A program made the translations under genes and the position numbers. The notes beneath the pieces are model-generated. The model was given only the letters and a program-made list of their open reading frames with translations, had not been told where the DNA came from and searched no databases. DNA of 64,000 nt from Methylobrevis albus (lineage in GTDB: Bacteria > Pseudomonadota > Alphaproteobacteria > Rhizobiales > Pleomorphomonadaceae), in contig NZ_JADZLT010000056.1 of assembly GCF_015904235.1 (NCBI RefSeq), forward strand, positions 323,049 to 387,048, in the 5' to 3' direction. Positions 20,190 through 29,469 of the stretch are shown in pieces. The number at the start of each line of letters is the position of its first letter. The first letter of the stretch is position 1.

Positions 20190-20657
20190 ATGAACGACGC
20201 CGCCAGCCAGATCGATTTCCGGCCGGACCCGATGACCGATCGCAGCCTTTACGAGGGTGTGCGGACGCGGCGCCTGATGGCCTTCCTGCTCGACGTCGTG
20301 TTCGTCGCGATGCTGACGTTCGCGGCGGGTGTCGTGGTGTTCTTCCTCGGCATCCTGACGCTCGGCCTCGGCTGGCTGCTCTATGCCATCCTCTGGCCGG
20401 TGATGGCGCTGATCTACTGCGCCTTCACGCTCGGTGGACCGAACTCGGCCACGGTCGGCATGCGCGCGTTCGGCCTCGAGATGCGCCAGCTCGACGGCGC
20501 ACCGATGACGCCGGTGCTTGCCGCGATCCATTCGCTGCTGTTCTATGCCTCGGTGACGATCCTGACGCCCTTCGTGGTGCTGTTCTCGCTGATCGCCGAT
20601 CGCAAGCGGCTGCTGCACGACCTGCTGCTCGGCACGGTCGTCGTCAACCGGCGCTGA
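20190..20657 (+). CDS. RDD-family membrane protein
   Basis: A 155-residue membrane protein with the RDD-type first segment (RTRRLMAFLLDVVFVAML, about 24-41), a second hydrophobic pair around 45-78 and a final segment near 110-135, ending DRKRLLHDLLLGTVVVNRR. The ATG at 20190 is supported by AAAGGA at 20175-20180. The function of RDD proteins is mostly unknown; some have been linked to ion transport. It is a single gene between the catabolic cluster and bpt, with its own stem-loop after it. Confidence 0.85.
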   Translation: MNDAASQIDFRPDPMTDRSLYEGVRTRRLMAFLLDVVFVAMLTFAAGVVVFFLGILTLGLGWLLYAILWPVMALIYCAFTLGGPNSATVGMRAFGLEMRQLDGAPMTPVLAAIHSLLFYASVTILTPFVVLFSLIADRKRLLHDLLLGTVVVNRR

Positions 20658-20669
20658 CTCCAAAGACCG

Positions 20670-20698
20670 GGCAAGGCGCGTCGCGACCGCGCCTTGCC
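20670..20698 (+). terminator. Stem-loop after the RDD gene
   Basis: Perfect 11-base stem GGCAAGGCGCG / CGCGCCTTGCC with a seven-base loop, 13 bases after the RDD stop codon. There is no U-tract, so termination strength is uncertain. Confidence 0.55.
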
Positions 20699-20805
20699 GC
20701 ACGAAAGGGTCTCGCGTGGCCTCGCGAACCATGCGACTTTCTAGGCAGGCGCCGCGCCGACGCGCGGCCCTGTGATCCGGTGGCAAGGCGCATCTTCGGC
20801 GAGGC

Positions 20806-21552
20806 ATGACCCAGCATCCGACAGACGCTCCGCAGTTCTATCTCACTGCGCCGTCGCCCTGCCCGTACCTTCCGGGCCGGCTCGAGCGGAAGGTCTTCAC
20901 GCATCTCGTCGGCGACCGCGCGCCCACGATGAATGATGTGCTGACGCAAGGCGGCTTCCGGCGCAGCCAGAACATCGCCTATCGCCCGGCCTGCGAATCC
21001 TGCCGCTCCTGCATCTCGGTGCGCATCCTCGTCGACAGCTTCCGCCCAGCCAAGCGCCATCGCCGCAACCTGAAGCTCAACACCGACCTCGTCGGCACGG
21101 AATCGCCGGCCTCGCCGACCTCCGAGCAATACAGCCTTTTCCGCGCCTATCTCGACGCCCGCCACGCCGACGGCGGCATGATCGACATGAGCATGCTCGA
21201 CTTCGCAATGATGGTGGAGGACACCCACGTCGACACGATGGTGGTGGAATATCGCCGCCGCGGGCCGGACACGATGATCAACGGCCGCGGCGTCGGCGAC
21301 CTGCTCGGCGTCGCGCTCTCCGACATCCTCTCGGACGGCCTGTCGATGGTCTACAGCTTCTATGATCCGGAAGCGGCCTGGCGCGGCCTCGGCAACTTCA
21401 TGATCCTCGACCACGTCCGCCGCGCCCGCGCCCGCGGCCTGCCCTACGTCTACCTCGGCTACTGGGTCGAGGGCTCGCACAAGATGGACTACAAGATCGG
21501 CTTCCGCCCGCAGGAACACCTGATGCCGCGAGGGTGGGAGCGGCGGGACTGA
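20806..21552 (+). CDS. bpt: Aspartate/glutamate leucyltransferase (Bpt, Ate1-like)
   Basis: A 248-residue aminoacyl-tRNA-protein transferase. It attaches leucine to N-terminal Asp or Glu and so marks proteins for the ClpS/ClpAP N-degron route. The N-terminal ATE domain contains [11 protein letters not shown] (about 65-75), which includes the CxxC pattern, and the C-terminal domain carries [17 protein letters not shown] (about 217-233) common to ATE and Bpt enzymes. Length fits the alphaproteobacterial Bpt group. It is a single gene followed by a repeat element and a stem-loop. Confidence 0.9.
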   Translation: MTQHPTDAPQFYLTAPSPCPYLPGRLERKVFTHLVGDRAPTMNDVLTQGGFRRSQNIAYRPACESCRSCISVRILVDSFRPAKRHRRNLKLNTDLVGTESPASPTSEQYSLFRAYLDARHADGGMIDMSMLDFAMMVEDTHVDTMVVEYRRRGPDTMINGRGVGDLLGVALSDILSDGLSMVYSFYDPEAAWRGLGNFMILDHVRRARARGLPYVYLGYWVEGSHKMDYKIGFRPQEHLMPRGWERRD

Positions 21553-21590
21553 GGGGATGATCGGGACCGCGACTTCGCCGCGGCCATTTC

Positions 21591-21723
21591 CCTTCTCCCC
21601 TTGTGGGAGAAGGTGCCCGAAGGGCGGATGAGGGGTGCGCCCCCTCCGAGATCAATGAGTCGCGGAGGGGCCCTGCCCTCATCCGGCCGCTCCGCGGCCA
21701 CCTTCTCCCGCGAGGGGAGAAGG
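21591..21723. repeat. Inverted repeat element built on CCTTCTCCC/GGGAGAAGG
   Basis: The left part (CCTTCTCCCCTTGTGGGAGAAGG, then a GGCGGATGAGGGG segment) and the right part (CCCTCATCCG, then CCACCTTCTCCCGCGAGGGGAGAAGG) are arranged as facing arms, each arm itself a short hairpin. This is a common intergenic repeat type in Hyphomicrobiales. It fills most of the gap between bpt and radA, which holds no gene. Confidence 0.7.
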
Positions 21724-21730
21724 TAAGAAA

Positions 21731-21753
21731 GCCCGTCCGAACGAAGGGCGGGC
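21731..21753. terminator. Stem-loop upstream of radA
   Basis: Eight-base stem GCCCGTCC / GGGCGGGC (one G-U pair) with a seven-base loop, followed by CTGTTCC. Probably ends bpt transcription; weak U-tract. Confidence 0.45.
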
Positions 21754-21873
21754 CTGTTCCGTATTGATCCGCGCAGGCGGACCGTGATGTCTTCCCGATC
21801 CCTCACCCTCATGCCCCTTGAACCACCCCGCGTTTCTGGTACAAAACCAGAACAACAACCATTCGGGACCCTC

Positions 21874-23292
21874 ATGGCCAAACGCACCCTTCGCTTCGTC
21901 TGCCAGGCCTGCGGCGCCGTCACCGGCAAGTGGGGCGGCAAGTGCGAGAGCTGCGGCGAGTGGAACTCGATCGTCGAGGAGATGGACGGCGGCGGTATCG
22001 GTGGTGGGCCGGGGCGCAAGCCGCGACGCGGGCGGGTCGTGCCGCTGATGCCGCTGGCGGGCGCGACCGACTCCGCGCCGCGTATCCGATCCGGCATCGA
22101 CGAGTTCGACCGCGTCACCGGCGGCGGCTTCGTGCGCGGCTCGGCGCTGCTCGTCGGCGGTGATCCGGGCATCGGCAAGTCGACACTGCTGATCCAGGTC
22201 GCCGCGGCGCTGGCGCGGTCGGGCCAGCCGGTCGTCTATGTATCGGGCGAGGAAGCGGTGGCGCAGGTGCGGCTGCGGGCGGAGCGGCTCGGGCTCGCCG
22301 ACGCGCCGGTGCAGCTCGCCGCCGAAACCAGCGTCGAGGACATCCTGACGACGCTGGAGGCCGTCGAGCGGCCGGCGCTGGTGATCATCGATTCGATCCA
22401 GACGCTGTGGACCGAGATGGTCGAATCGGCGCCCGGCACGGTGGCGCAGGTGCGCACCGCGGCGCAGATGCTGATCCGCCACGCCAAGGAGACCGGCACC
22501 ACCGTCGTCCTCGTCGGCCACGTCACCAAGGACGGCACCATCGCCGGCCCGCGCGTCGTCGAGCACATGGTCGACGCCGTGCTCTATTTCGAGGGCGACG
22601 GCGCCCGGCATTTCCGCGTGCTGCGCGCCGTGAAGAACCGTTTCGGGGCGACCGACGAGATCGGCGTGTTCGAGATGACCGGCAAGGGCCTGCGCGAGGT
22701 CGCCAATCCTTCCGAGCTGTTCCTCGGCGAGCGCAACCGGGCGAGCCCCGGCGCCGCCGTCTTCGCCGGGCTGGAGGGCACGCGGCCGGTGCTGGTCGAG
22801 ATCCAGGCGCTTGTCGCGCCCTCCTCGCTCGGCACACCGCGACGGGCGGTGGTCGGCTGGGACGGCAACCGGCTGTCGATGATCCTCGCGGTGCTCGAAG
22901 CGCACTGCGGCGTGCGCTTCGGCCAGCACGACGTCTACCTCAACATCGCCGGCGGTCTGCGCATCCAGGAGCCGGCCGGCGATCTTGCGGTGGCGGCGGC
23001 GCTGGTGTCGTCCCTGGCCGGGGTTGCTCTCGGGGCCGATTGCGTCTATTTCGGCGAAGTCAGCCTGTCGGGCTCCGTCCGTCCGGTGGCGCAGGCGCAG
23101 CTTCGGCTGAAGGAAGCGGAAAAGCTCGGTTTTGCAAGAGCTTTCGGACCACTCGCCACGGGGATCGAGGCGGGGGGGCCGGCAATGCGATTCGAGGGGG
23201 TCGAGCAACTCGGCGAGCTCGTCGCCCGGATTGCCGCCGCCGGCCGGAAGCAGGACGAGCATGGTGAGGAGGCGCGCAGGATCCGCCGCTGA
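21874..23292 (+). CDS. radA: DNA repair protein RadA
   Basis: A 472-residue RadA, a RecA-like ATPase that drives branch migration in recombination. It has an N-terminal C4 zinc finger (CQACG and CESCG, about 11-31), Walker A GGDPGIGKSTL (about 92-102), the RadA-specific KNRFG motif (VKNRFGATDE) and a C-terminal Lon-like domain from about 280. The ATG at 21874 gives the normal N-terminus MAKRTLRFVCQACG; upstream in-frame starts lie in non-conserved sequence. It is followed by cvpA and purF, a conserved order in related bacteria. Confidence 0.95.
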   Translation: MAKRTLRFVCQACGAVTGKWGGKCESCGEWNSIVEEMDGGGIGGGPGRKPRRGRVVPLMPLAGATDSAPRIRSGIDEFDRVTGGGFVRGSALLVGGDPGIGKSTLLIQVAAALARSGQPVVYVSGEEAVAQVRLRAERLGLADAPVQLAAETSVEDILTTLEAVERPALVIIDSIQTLWTEMVESAPGTVAQVRTAAQMLIRHAKETGTTVVLVGHVTKDGTIAGPRVVEHMVDAVLYFEGDGARHFRVLRAVKNRFGATDEIGVFEMTGKGLREVANPSELFLGERNRASPGAAVFAGLEGTRPVLVEIQALVAPSSLGTPRRAVVGWDGNRLSMILAVLEAHCGVRFGQHDVYLNIAGGLRIQEPAGDLAVAAALVSSLAGVALGADCVYFGEVSLSGSVRPVAQAQLRLKEAEKLGFARAFGPLATGIEAGGPAMRFEGVEQLGELVARIAAAGRKQDEHGEEARRIRR

Positions 23293-23430
23293 CCTCGCTG
23301 ACGACCGGATCGACCCGGCGCGCGGCTTTTGCGCGGATTGGGCGCGCCGGGGAACCGGGCGACCGGTCCGAATTGGCGGGGGATGGTGCCGCTCTTGCGG
23401 TACCGATATGGGGAGCTTGGAAGGCGCGCG

Positions 23431-24057
23431 ATGCCGATCACCCTTCTGGACGGAATTCTGCTCGTCATCATGCTGATTTCCGCGGTGCTCGCGATGATCC
23501 GCGGCTTCGTGCGCGAAGTGCTGTCGATCGGCGCCTGGATCGCCGCGGCCGTGGCGGCGTTCCTGTTCTACGACGACCTGCTGCCCTATGTGCGCGAGCA
23601 CATCGCCCACGAGCAGATCGCGACGGCGGTGAGCGCCGGCGGCGTCTTCCTGGTGACGCTGCTGATCGTCAGCTTCATCACAATGCGGATTTCCGACCTG
23701 GTGCTCGACAGCCGCATCGGCCCGCTCGATCGCACGCTCGGCTTCGTTTTCGGCGCGGCGCGCGGCGTGCTGCTCGTCGTGGTCGGCATGCTGTTCTTCA
23801 ACTGGTTCATGCCGGACGAGAGCATGTATCCGCGCTGGATCGCCGATGCGAAGTCGCGTCCGCTGTTGTCGGCGCTCGGCGACCAGTTGATGACCGCGCT
23901 GCCGGAGGATCCCGAACGCGAGATCCTCGACCAGTTCCGCAATCCGCAGACGGAAGAGCCCGGCCCGGCCACGGCCGAGCCGCCGGAGGACGCCGACTAC
24001 CAGAACAACGAGCGCGGCGGCCTCGATCAGTTGATCCAGTCGACGGGCAATCCCTGA
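23431..24057 (+). CDS. cvpA: CvpA-family membrane protein
   Basis: A 208-residue inner-membrane protein of the CvpA (colicin V production) family. It has about four hydrophobic segments in residues 1-130 (starting MPITLLDGILLVIMLISAVLAM) and a charged, Pro/Glu-rich cytoplasmic tail from about 165. The ATG at 23431 is the conserved start. The cvpA-purF order is conserved in many proteobacteria. The biochemical role is not established; CvpA has been linked to envelope stress tolerance in enterobacteria. Confidence 0.9.
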   Translation: MPITLLDGILLVIMLISAVLAMIRGFVREVLSIGAWIAAAVAAFLFYDDLLPYVREHIAHEQIATAVSAGGVFLVTLLIVSFITMRISDLVLDSRIGPLDRTLGFVFGAARGVLLVVVGMLFFNWFMPDESMYPRWIADAKSRPLLSALGDQLMTALPEDPEREILDQFRNPQTEEPGPATAEPPEDADYQNNERGGLDQLIQSTGNP

Positions 24058-24381
24058 CGCCGTCACCGGTGCCGGGACGCCAAGGTTCGCCGTCTCTCGT
24101 CCGGCGCAGGGCTGTATCGCACTGCGCTGCGCTTGCTTTTTTCGGTTTGCCGCCGCATGTGACGCGTGCGCCGACGTGGCCCCTTCGGGAGCGTCATGTC
24201 GCCCGCGCCGGGTCCGGTGGCAGGTCCACAGGAGAACCCGGCGGTCCGCCGCAGCGATGCGGCCGAGCCTGACGGTACGAGGTGTGCATCCGTGAACCGG
24301 CCCGCGCGAGCGGCCGGGTGGCGGGGTCGCCTTTTCTGCCCTGCGGCTTCTCGGGGCGCTGCGGCGCCGGGAGACGAGTGG
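24058..24381 (+). other. Leader region between cvpA and purF
   Basis: A 324-base gap. The purF frame is open through most of it, but the translation is low in conserved features and the purF protein aligns only from 24382. I see no riboswitch fold, repeat or small gene that I can support. Confidence 0.4.
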
Positions 24382-25851
24382 ATGACCGACTTCTCGATGA
24401 ACCCGTTTGCGGCGGATGATGATGACCGCTTCCATGAGGAATGCGGTGTGTTTGGCGTCCATGGAGCGCCGAACGCCGCCGCGCTGACGGCGCTCGGGCT
24501 GCACGCGCTGCAGCACCGCGGCCAGGAAGCGGCCGGCATCTGCGCCTTCGACGGCACGCAGTTCTCCACCGAGCGCCACGTCGGCCTCGTCGACGACAAC
24601 TTCACCAAGCCCGCGGTGATCGCCCGCCTGCCCGGCGACCGGGCGATCGGCCATAACCGATATTCGACGACCGGTGGCGCCGGCATCCGCAACATCCAGC
24701 CGCTGTTCGCGGAATTCGCCGGCGGCGGCTTTGCGGTCGCGCACAACGGCAATCTCACCAACGCCATGACGCTGCAGAAGGAATTGCAGCGCCGCGGCTC
24801 GATCTTCCAGTCGACCTCCGACACCGAGACGATCCTGCACCTGATCGCGACCAGCTCGAAGGGCCCGCTCACCGAGCGGATCATCGACGCGCTGAAGCGC
24901 ATCGAAGGTGCCTATTCGCTGGTCTGCATCTCGGAAAAGAAGCTGATCGGCTGCCGCGATCCGCTCGGCATCCGGCCGCTCGTGCTCGGCCACCTCGACG
25001 GCGCCTCGATCCTCGCCTCCGAGACCTGCGCCCTCGACATCATCGGCGCGCGCTTCGTGCGCGAGATCGAGCCCGGCGAGATGGTGATCATCACCGCCGA
25101 CGGCATCGAGAGCATCCGGCCGTTCCGCGAGCAGCACTCGCGCTTCTGCATCTTCGAATACGTCTATTTCGCCCGGCCGGACTCGGTCCACGCCGGCACC
25201 AGCGTCTACAATGTGCGCAAGCGCATCGGCGCCGAGCTCGCCCGCGAGGCGATGGCGGAGGCCGACGTCGTCGTGCCGGTGCCCGATTCCGGCACTCCCG
25301 CCGCGATCGGCTTTGCCGAAGCCGCCGGGCTGCCGTTCGACCTCGGCATCATCCGCAATCACTACGTCGGCCGCACCTTCATCGAGCCGTCCGACCAGAT
25401 CCGCAACATGGGCGTCAAGCTGAAGCACAATGCCAATCGCGCGGTGATCGCCGGCAAGCGGGTGATCCTCGTCGACGATTCCATCGTGCGCGGCACCACC
25501 TCGCTGAAGATCGTGCAGATGGTGCGCGACGCCGGGGCGCGCGAGGTGCACATGCGCATCGCCAGCCCGCCGACGACGGATTCGTGCTTCTACGGCGTCG
25601 ACACGCCGGAGAAGGGCAAGCTGCTCGCCTCGCGCATGTCGATCCCGGAGATGGCGTCCTACATCAACGTCGACAGCCTCGCCTTCCTGTCGATCGACGG
25701 GCTCTACCGGGCCGTCGGCGAGGCGAAGCGCAACAACGAGATGCCGCAGTACTGCGATGCCTGCTTCACCGGCGAGTATCCGACCGTGCTGACCGACCGC
25801 TCGGGCGCCGGCACCATCCGCCAACTGTCGCTGCTCGCCGACGTCTCCTGA
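24382..25851 (+). CDS. purF: Amidophosphoribosyltransferase PurF
   Basis: A 489-residue enzyme for the first committed step of purine synthesis (PRPP plus glutamine to phosphoribosylamine). A 20-residue propeptide precedes the catalytic Cys21 (HEECGVFGVHG), so maturation by cleavage is expected, as in the Bacillus-type enzyme. The glutaminase domain spans about 21-250; the phosphoribosyltransferase domain carries the PRPP loop VILVDDSIVRGTTS (about 363-376). The ATG at 24382 has GGGAG upstream at 24369. Cysteines near the C-terminus (MPQYCDACFTGEYP) and at about residue 413 could ligate an iron-sulfur cluster as in the Bacillus enzyme; this is an inference. Confidence 0.95.
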   Translation: MTDFSMNPFAADDDDRFHEECGVFGVHGAPNAAALTALGLHALQHRGQEAAGICAFDGTQFSTERHVGLVDDNFTKPAVIARLPGDRAIGHNRYSTTGGAGIRNIQPLFAEFAGGGFAVAHNGNLTNAMTLQKELQRRGSIFQSTSDTETILHLIATSSKGPLTERIIDALKRIEGAYSLVCISEKKLIGCRDPLGIRPLVLGHLDGASILASETCALDIIGARFVREIEPGEMVIITADGIESIRPFREQHSRFCIFEYVYFARPDSVHAGTSVYNVRKRIGAELAREAMAEADVVVPVPDSGTPAAIGFAEAAGLPFDLGIIRNHYVGRTFIEPSDQIRNMGVKLKHNANRAVIAGKRVILVDDSIVRGTTSLKIVQMVRDAGAREVHMRIASPPTTDSCFYGVDTPEKGKLLASRMSIPEMASYINVDSLAFLSIDGLYRAVGEAKRNNEMPQYCDACFTGEYPTVLTDRSGAGTIRQLSLLADVS

Positions 25852-25915
25852 CGCCGGCGGCCGCGCCATCGACCGCCCGGCGATCCGCCGGGCCGAGCCG
25901 GAGTTCCAGACCGAC

Positions 25916-26671
25916 ATGACCGAACACGCGACCGACGCGCGCATCGCCGTGGTCACCGGGGCCTCGCGCGGCATCGGCCGCGCCGTGGCGATCGCCCTCG
26001 CCAAGGCCGGGCACCACATCGTCGCCCTCGCCCGCACGCAAGGTGCCCTCGACGAGCTCGACGACGAGATCCGCGCCCTCGGCGGCAGCGCCACCCTGGT
26101 GCCGCTCGACCTCACCGACGGCCCGGCGATCGACCGGCTCGGGCTGTCGCTCTACGAGCGTTACGGCCGCGTCGACGTGCTGGTCGGCAACGCCGGCGTG
26201 CTCGGGCCGCTGTCGCCGCTCGGCCATGTCGATCCGCGCCGCTTCGACGAGGTGATGGCGGTGAACGTCACCGCCAACTGGCGGCTGATCCGCTCGCTCG
26301 ACCCGCTGCTCCGGCAGTCGGCCGCCGGGCGCGCGGTGTTCATGACGTCGGGCGCCGCGCACAAGTGCCGCGCCTACTGGGGGCCCTACGCGATCTCCAA
26401 GGCGGCGCTGGAGGCGATGGTGCGGACCTATGCCGCCGAGACGCAGAACACCAGCGCCGTGACCGCCAACCTGTTCAACCCCGGTCCCTTGCGCACCCGC
26501 ATGCGCGCGCAGGCGATGCCGGGCGAGGACCCGATGACGTTGCGCACGCCGGAAGACGCCGCGCCGTGGATCGTGCGGATGGTGGAGCCGGGCGAGACCC
26601 GGACGGGCCTGCTCTTCGATTTCCCGACGGAAGACTGGCTCGTGCCGCAGTTGCCGCTGCCCGAGGCTTAA
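25916..26671 (+). CDS. Short-chain dehydrogenase/reductase
   Basis: A 251-residue classical SDR: cofactor motif TGASRGIG (15-22), NAGVLGPLSP (about 93-102), Ser in MTSGAAHK (about 143) and the catalytic pair YxxxK in YAISKAALEAM (about 159-169). It follows purF by 64 bases on the same strand, an arrangement frequent in Hyphomicrobiales. The substrate is unknown; the sequence looks closest to the YciK-like oxidoreductases by eye, with low certainty. Confidence 0.88.
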   Translation: MTEHATDARIAVVTGASRGIGRAVAIALAKAGHHIVALARTQGALDELDDEIRALGGSATLVPLDLTDGPAIDRLGLSLYERYGRVDVLVGNAGVLGPLSPLGHVDPRRFDEVMAVNVTANWRLIRSLDPLLRQSAAGRAVFMTSGAAHKCRAYWGPYAISKAALEAMVRTYAAETQNTSAVTANLFNPGPLRTRMRAQAMPGEDPMTLRTPEDAAPWIVRMVEPGETRTGLLFDFPTEDWLVPQLPLPEA

Positions 26672-26712
26672 GCGGCGCGCCTTATCGCCGTCAGTCAGTC
26701 GACAAAAGAAAA

Positions 26713-26736
26713 CGGCGGGCGCTTGCGCACCCGCCG
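26713..26736. terminator. Intrinsic terminator, convergent genes
   Basis: Stem CGGCGGGCGC / GCACCCGCCG (one mismatch) with loop TTGC. Read on the minus strand it is followed by GTTTTCTTTTG, a good U-rich tail for the lipoprotein gene; on the plus strand CTTCTTC follows the stem for the SDR gene. Confidence 0.75.
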
Positions 26737-26765
26737 CTTCTTCTGGACGTGACCGAGACTGAAGT

Positions 26766-27029
26766 TCAGCAGGCGACCGCGTAGGGGCGGCCGTTCCGGT
26801 CGTAGGCCGTGCAATCGCGCGGAGCCGTCGCGCCGGCAACCGCCGCGCCACCGATGCCGCCTGCAACAGCGCCGACCGCCGCACCGCGGCCACCGCCGAC
26901 GACACCGCCGACAATCGCGCCGCCACCGGCGCCGACGAGGGCTCCGGTCGTCACGCGCTGCTGCGTCGGCGTCTGGTTACAGGCGGCAAGCAGGGCGCCG
27001 GCGGCGATGACGATGGCGATCTTCTTCAT
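26766..27029 (-). CDS. Small glycine-zipper lipoprotein
   Basis: An 87-residue lipoprotein: signal peptide with lipobox LAAC (Cys17), then a glycine-zipper stretch rich in GAxxGG (about 30-68) like the SlyB/Rickettsia 17-kDa motif, and a C-terminal DCTAYDRNGRPYAVAC tail with two cysteines that could form a disulfide. It is probably attached to the outer membrane. Single-gene unit with its own terminator. The role is not known; glycine-zipper lipoproteins of this kind are usually linked to envelope stability. Confidence 0.85.
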   Translation of the reverse strand: MKKIAIVIAAGALLAACNQTPTQQRVTTGALVGAGGGAIVGGVVGGGRGAAVGAVAGGIGGAAVAGATAPRDCTAYDRNGRPYAVAC

Positions 27030-27151
27030 TTGGAACTCCCGTGACGATGCGGCGGAAACGGCCCGTCCGACTTGCGGGGATAACGTGCGACGCCGAACCT
27101 TGTTCCGCAGTTCATCTCATCATACGAAATTTGCGGCGGAATGGGGACGGG

Positions 27152-27673
27152 TCACCTCCCATCAGCGATGCTGGACGCGGTCAGCACGCCGTCGGGATCG
27201 CAGGTGATGCAGCGTCCATCCTCCCGCCGGATGTCGAATATCCACCAGTCATCATCCCATTCATTCGTGGTATCGAGCCTCAGAGCAGCCCCACGTCCGA
27301 AGTCGAATTCGACATATATCCCATCCTTTGATAATAAGACGGCAGGAAATACTGAGCCAACAAACAGGTCATTCAGAGTTTTTCGTTCAATATCTTTGTC
27401 GAACGTTTCAGCATCCACAATGAGTCGATCGCCGCTCCATGCTGACCAGCGAACGTTCCCGATGCCCAAGATCACCGACCCCTCAACGCCTTTTTCTCCA
27501 TTCCGGAACACGAAAGTCTTCGGAATACCAAAGTCGAATGCCAGCATCGAACCCAAGTAGCTGTGAACGTGAAAACACGTCAAAGATCGCAGTTCCGACG
27601 TAAACTGTTCGATCTCCCTCATCGTGTCGCTGTGCCACATGTCATCGATGCTCCGATGTTCGGACCGCCTCAC
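27152..27673 (-). CDS. Orphan protein translationally coupled to adenine deaminase
   Basis: A 173-residue predicted soluble protein that I do not recognise. It has no signal peptide or membrane segment, and is rich in Trp and Asp near the C-terminus (NEWDDDWWIFDIRREDG, about 137-153), with a CITCDPDG segment after it. It starts at a GTG whose last two bases and following A form the TGA of the adenine deaminase gene (GTGA overlap), so it is read as the second gene of that unit; a later Met (MWHSDTM) could be the true start. Base composition is visibly AT-richer than its neighbours, suggesting acquisition from outside. Small proteins with such composition are sometimes immunity proteins, but nothing here proves that. 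Confidence 0.6.
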   Translation of the reverse strand: MRRSEHRSIDDMWHSDTMREIEQFTSELRSLTCFHVHSYLGSMLAFDFGIPKTFVFRNGEKGVEGSVILGIGNVRWSAWSGDRLIVDAETFDKDIERKTLNDLFVGSVFPAVLLSKDGIYVEFDFGRGAALRLDTTNEWDDDWWIFDIRREDGRCITCDPDGVLTASSIADGR

Positions 27674-29469
27674 TCCTCGACGAACAGCGAAACCTTCTTG
27701 AACGTCGTCACGTCGACCAGACCGACGTCGGAGATCCGGAGTTCCGGGATCACGACGAGCGCCAGCAGCGAATGCTGCATGTAGGCGTTGTTGAGGCGGC
27801 AGCCGCAGGCCTCCATGGCGGCGACGAGCTTCGCGGCCTTCCCGGCGACGATCTCCGCCCGCTCCGCCGACATCAGCCCGGCGATGGGGAGCTCGACGAG
27901 GGCGAGTTCCTCGCCTTCGGCGTAGACCACGACGCCGCCGCCGACCTCGTTGAGGCGGGCCACGGCGAGCTCCATGTCGCGGGTCGAGGTGCCGACCACC
28001 AGCATGTGGTGGCTGTCGTGCGCGACGGTGGAGGCCACGGCGCAGGGGCGGTCGTAGCCGAAGCCGGAGACGAAGGCGTTGACCACCTGCCCGGTCGCCC
28101 GGTGCCGCTCGACGAGGGCGATGCGGCAGACGTCGCCGGCCGGGTCGATGCCGACGTTGCCGGCCTCGACGGGCAGCGAGCGGACCAGCGCTTTGGTCGG
28201 CGCCTGGTTCTCGACCACGCCGATCACCCGGACGGTGACGGCATTGGCGCCGGCGGGGGCCGGCACCTCGAAGTCGGCGGCGGTGAGCGTGCGGCCGAGC
28301 TTGACGGTCGACTTCGCCGTGTCCGGATAGTCGTAGGGCGGAATGTCCGCCGTCAGCTTGCCGTCCGCGGCGAGCACCCTGCCCCGGGCGATGACGAGGT
28401 CGATCGGCAGGGCGACGAGGTCGGAGGTGATCACCATGTCGGCGCGGCGGCCGGGGGTGATCGAGCCGATCTCGCGCTCGAGGCCGAAGTGGGTGGCGGT
28501 GTTCAGCGTCGCCATCTGGATCGCGGTGATCGGCTTCAGCCCTTGCGCGATGGCGTGGCGCACGACGCGGTTCATGTGGCCGTCGTTGACCAGCGTGCCG
28601 GAATGGCAGTCATCGGTGCAGAGGATGAAGTTGCGCGAGTCGAGGCCGAGCTCGGTAATCGCCTTCACCTGCGCGGCGACGTCGTACCAGGCGGAGCCGA
28701 GCCGCAGCATCGACCGCATGCCGAGGCGGACGCGCGCGATGGCGTCCTCGGCGCGGGTGCCCTCGTGGTCGTCGGCCGGGCCGCCGGCGACATAGCCGAA
28801 GAAGGGGCGGCCGAGGTCGGGCGCGGCGTAGTGGCCGCCCACCGTCTTGCCGGCGCGCATGGTCGAGGCGATCTCGGCCAGCATCTTGCCGTCGCCGGCG
28901 GCGACACCCGGAAAGTTCATCATCTCGCCGAGCCCGATGATGCCCGGCCAGGTCATCGCCTCGGCGACGTCCTCCGGCCCGATGCTGGCGCCGGCGTTCT
29001 CGAGGCCGGGCGCCGAGGGCACGCAGCTCGGCACCTCGACGAAGACGTTGACGGGCAGCGTCAGCGCCTCGTCGTGCATCAGCCGCACGCCGGTGAGGCC
29101 GAGCACGTTGGCGATCTCGTGCGGGTCGATGAACATCGAGGTGGTGCCGTGCGGGATCACCGCGCGGGCGAACTCGGTGACGGTGACCATGCCGCTTTCG
29201 ACGTGCATGTGGCCGTCGCAGAGGCCGGGCACCAGGTAGCGGCCGTCCGCCTCGATCACTTCGGTGGACGGGCCGATGGCGTACGAGAGGTCCGGCCCGA
29301 TGGCGGCGAAGCGGCCGGCGGCGATGGCGACGTCGTGGCCGGCGAGGATCTCGCCCGAATGCACATTCACCCAGCGCCCGCCGCGCACCACCATGTCGGC
29401 CGACGCGCGGCCCATGGCGACATCGACGAGATGGGCGACCGTCTCGGCCCAGGGTTTTAGCGCGTCCAT
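27670..29469 (-). CDS. ade: Adenine deaminase
   Basis: A 599-residue amidohydrolase that converts adenine to hypoxanthine and ammonia (purine salvage). It has the metal motif CDGHMHVESGM (about 83-93), the IDPHEIANVLG segment (about 116-126), CTDDCHSG (about 275-282) and the C-terminal adenine deaminase domain from about 420, with AHDSHH. The ATG at 29469 begins MDALKPWAETV and is preceded by GGGAG; the open frame upstream runs into repeats. The downstream orphan gene overlaps its stop by four bases. Confidence 0.93.
   Translation of the reverse strand: MDALKPWAETVAHLVDVAMGRASADMVVRGGRWVNVHSGEILAGHDVAIAAGRFAAIGPDLSYAIGPSTEVIEADGRYLVPGLCDGHMHVESGMVTVTEFARAVIPHGTTSMFIDPHEIANVLGLTGVRLMHDEALTLPVNVFVEVPSCVPSAPGLENAGASIGPEDVAEAMTWPGIIGLGEMMNFPGVAAGDGKMLAEIASTMRAGKTVGGHYAAPDLGRPFFGYVAGGPADDHEGTRAEDAIARVRLGMRSMLRLGSAWYDVAAQVKAITELGLDSRNFILCTDDCHSGTLVNDGHMNRVVRHAIAQGLKPITAIQMATLNTATHFGLEREIGSITPGRRADMVITSDLVALPIDLVIARGRVLAADGKLTADIPPYDYPDTAKSTVKLGRTLTAADFEVPAPAGANAVTVRVIGVVENQAPTKALVRSLPVEAGNVGIDPAGDVCRIALVERHRATGQVVNAFVSGFGYDRPCAVASTVAHDSHHMLVVGTSTRDMELAVARLNEVGGGVVVYAEGEELALVELPIAGLMSAERAEIVAGKAAKLVAAMEACGCRLNNAYMQHSLLALVVIPELRISDVGLVDVTTFKKVSLFVEE

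Noticed and set aside
24166..24381. N-terminal extension of PurF
   Set aside because: The extra 72 residues are not PurF-like, and a start at 24382 gives a normal propeptide before the catalytic Cys.
21679..26115. Very long minus-strand open frame (over 1400 codons) across radA, cvpA and purF
   Set aside because: It is antisense to three well-recognised genes and its translation is Arg/Ala/Gly-rich low-information sequence; in high-GC DNA such frames arise by codon bias.
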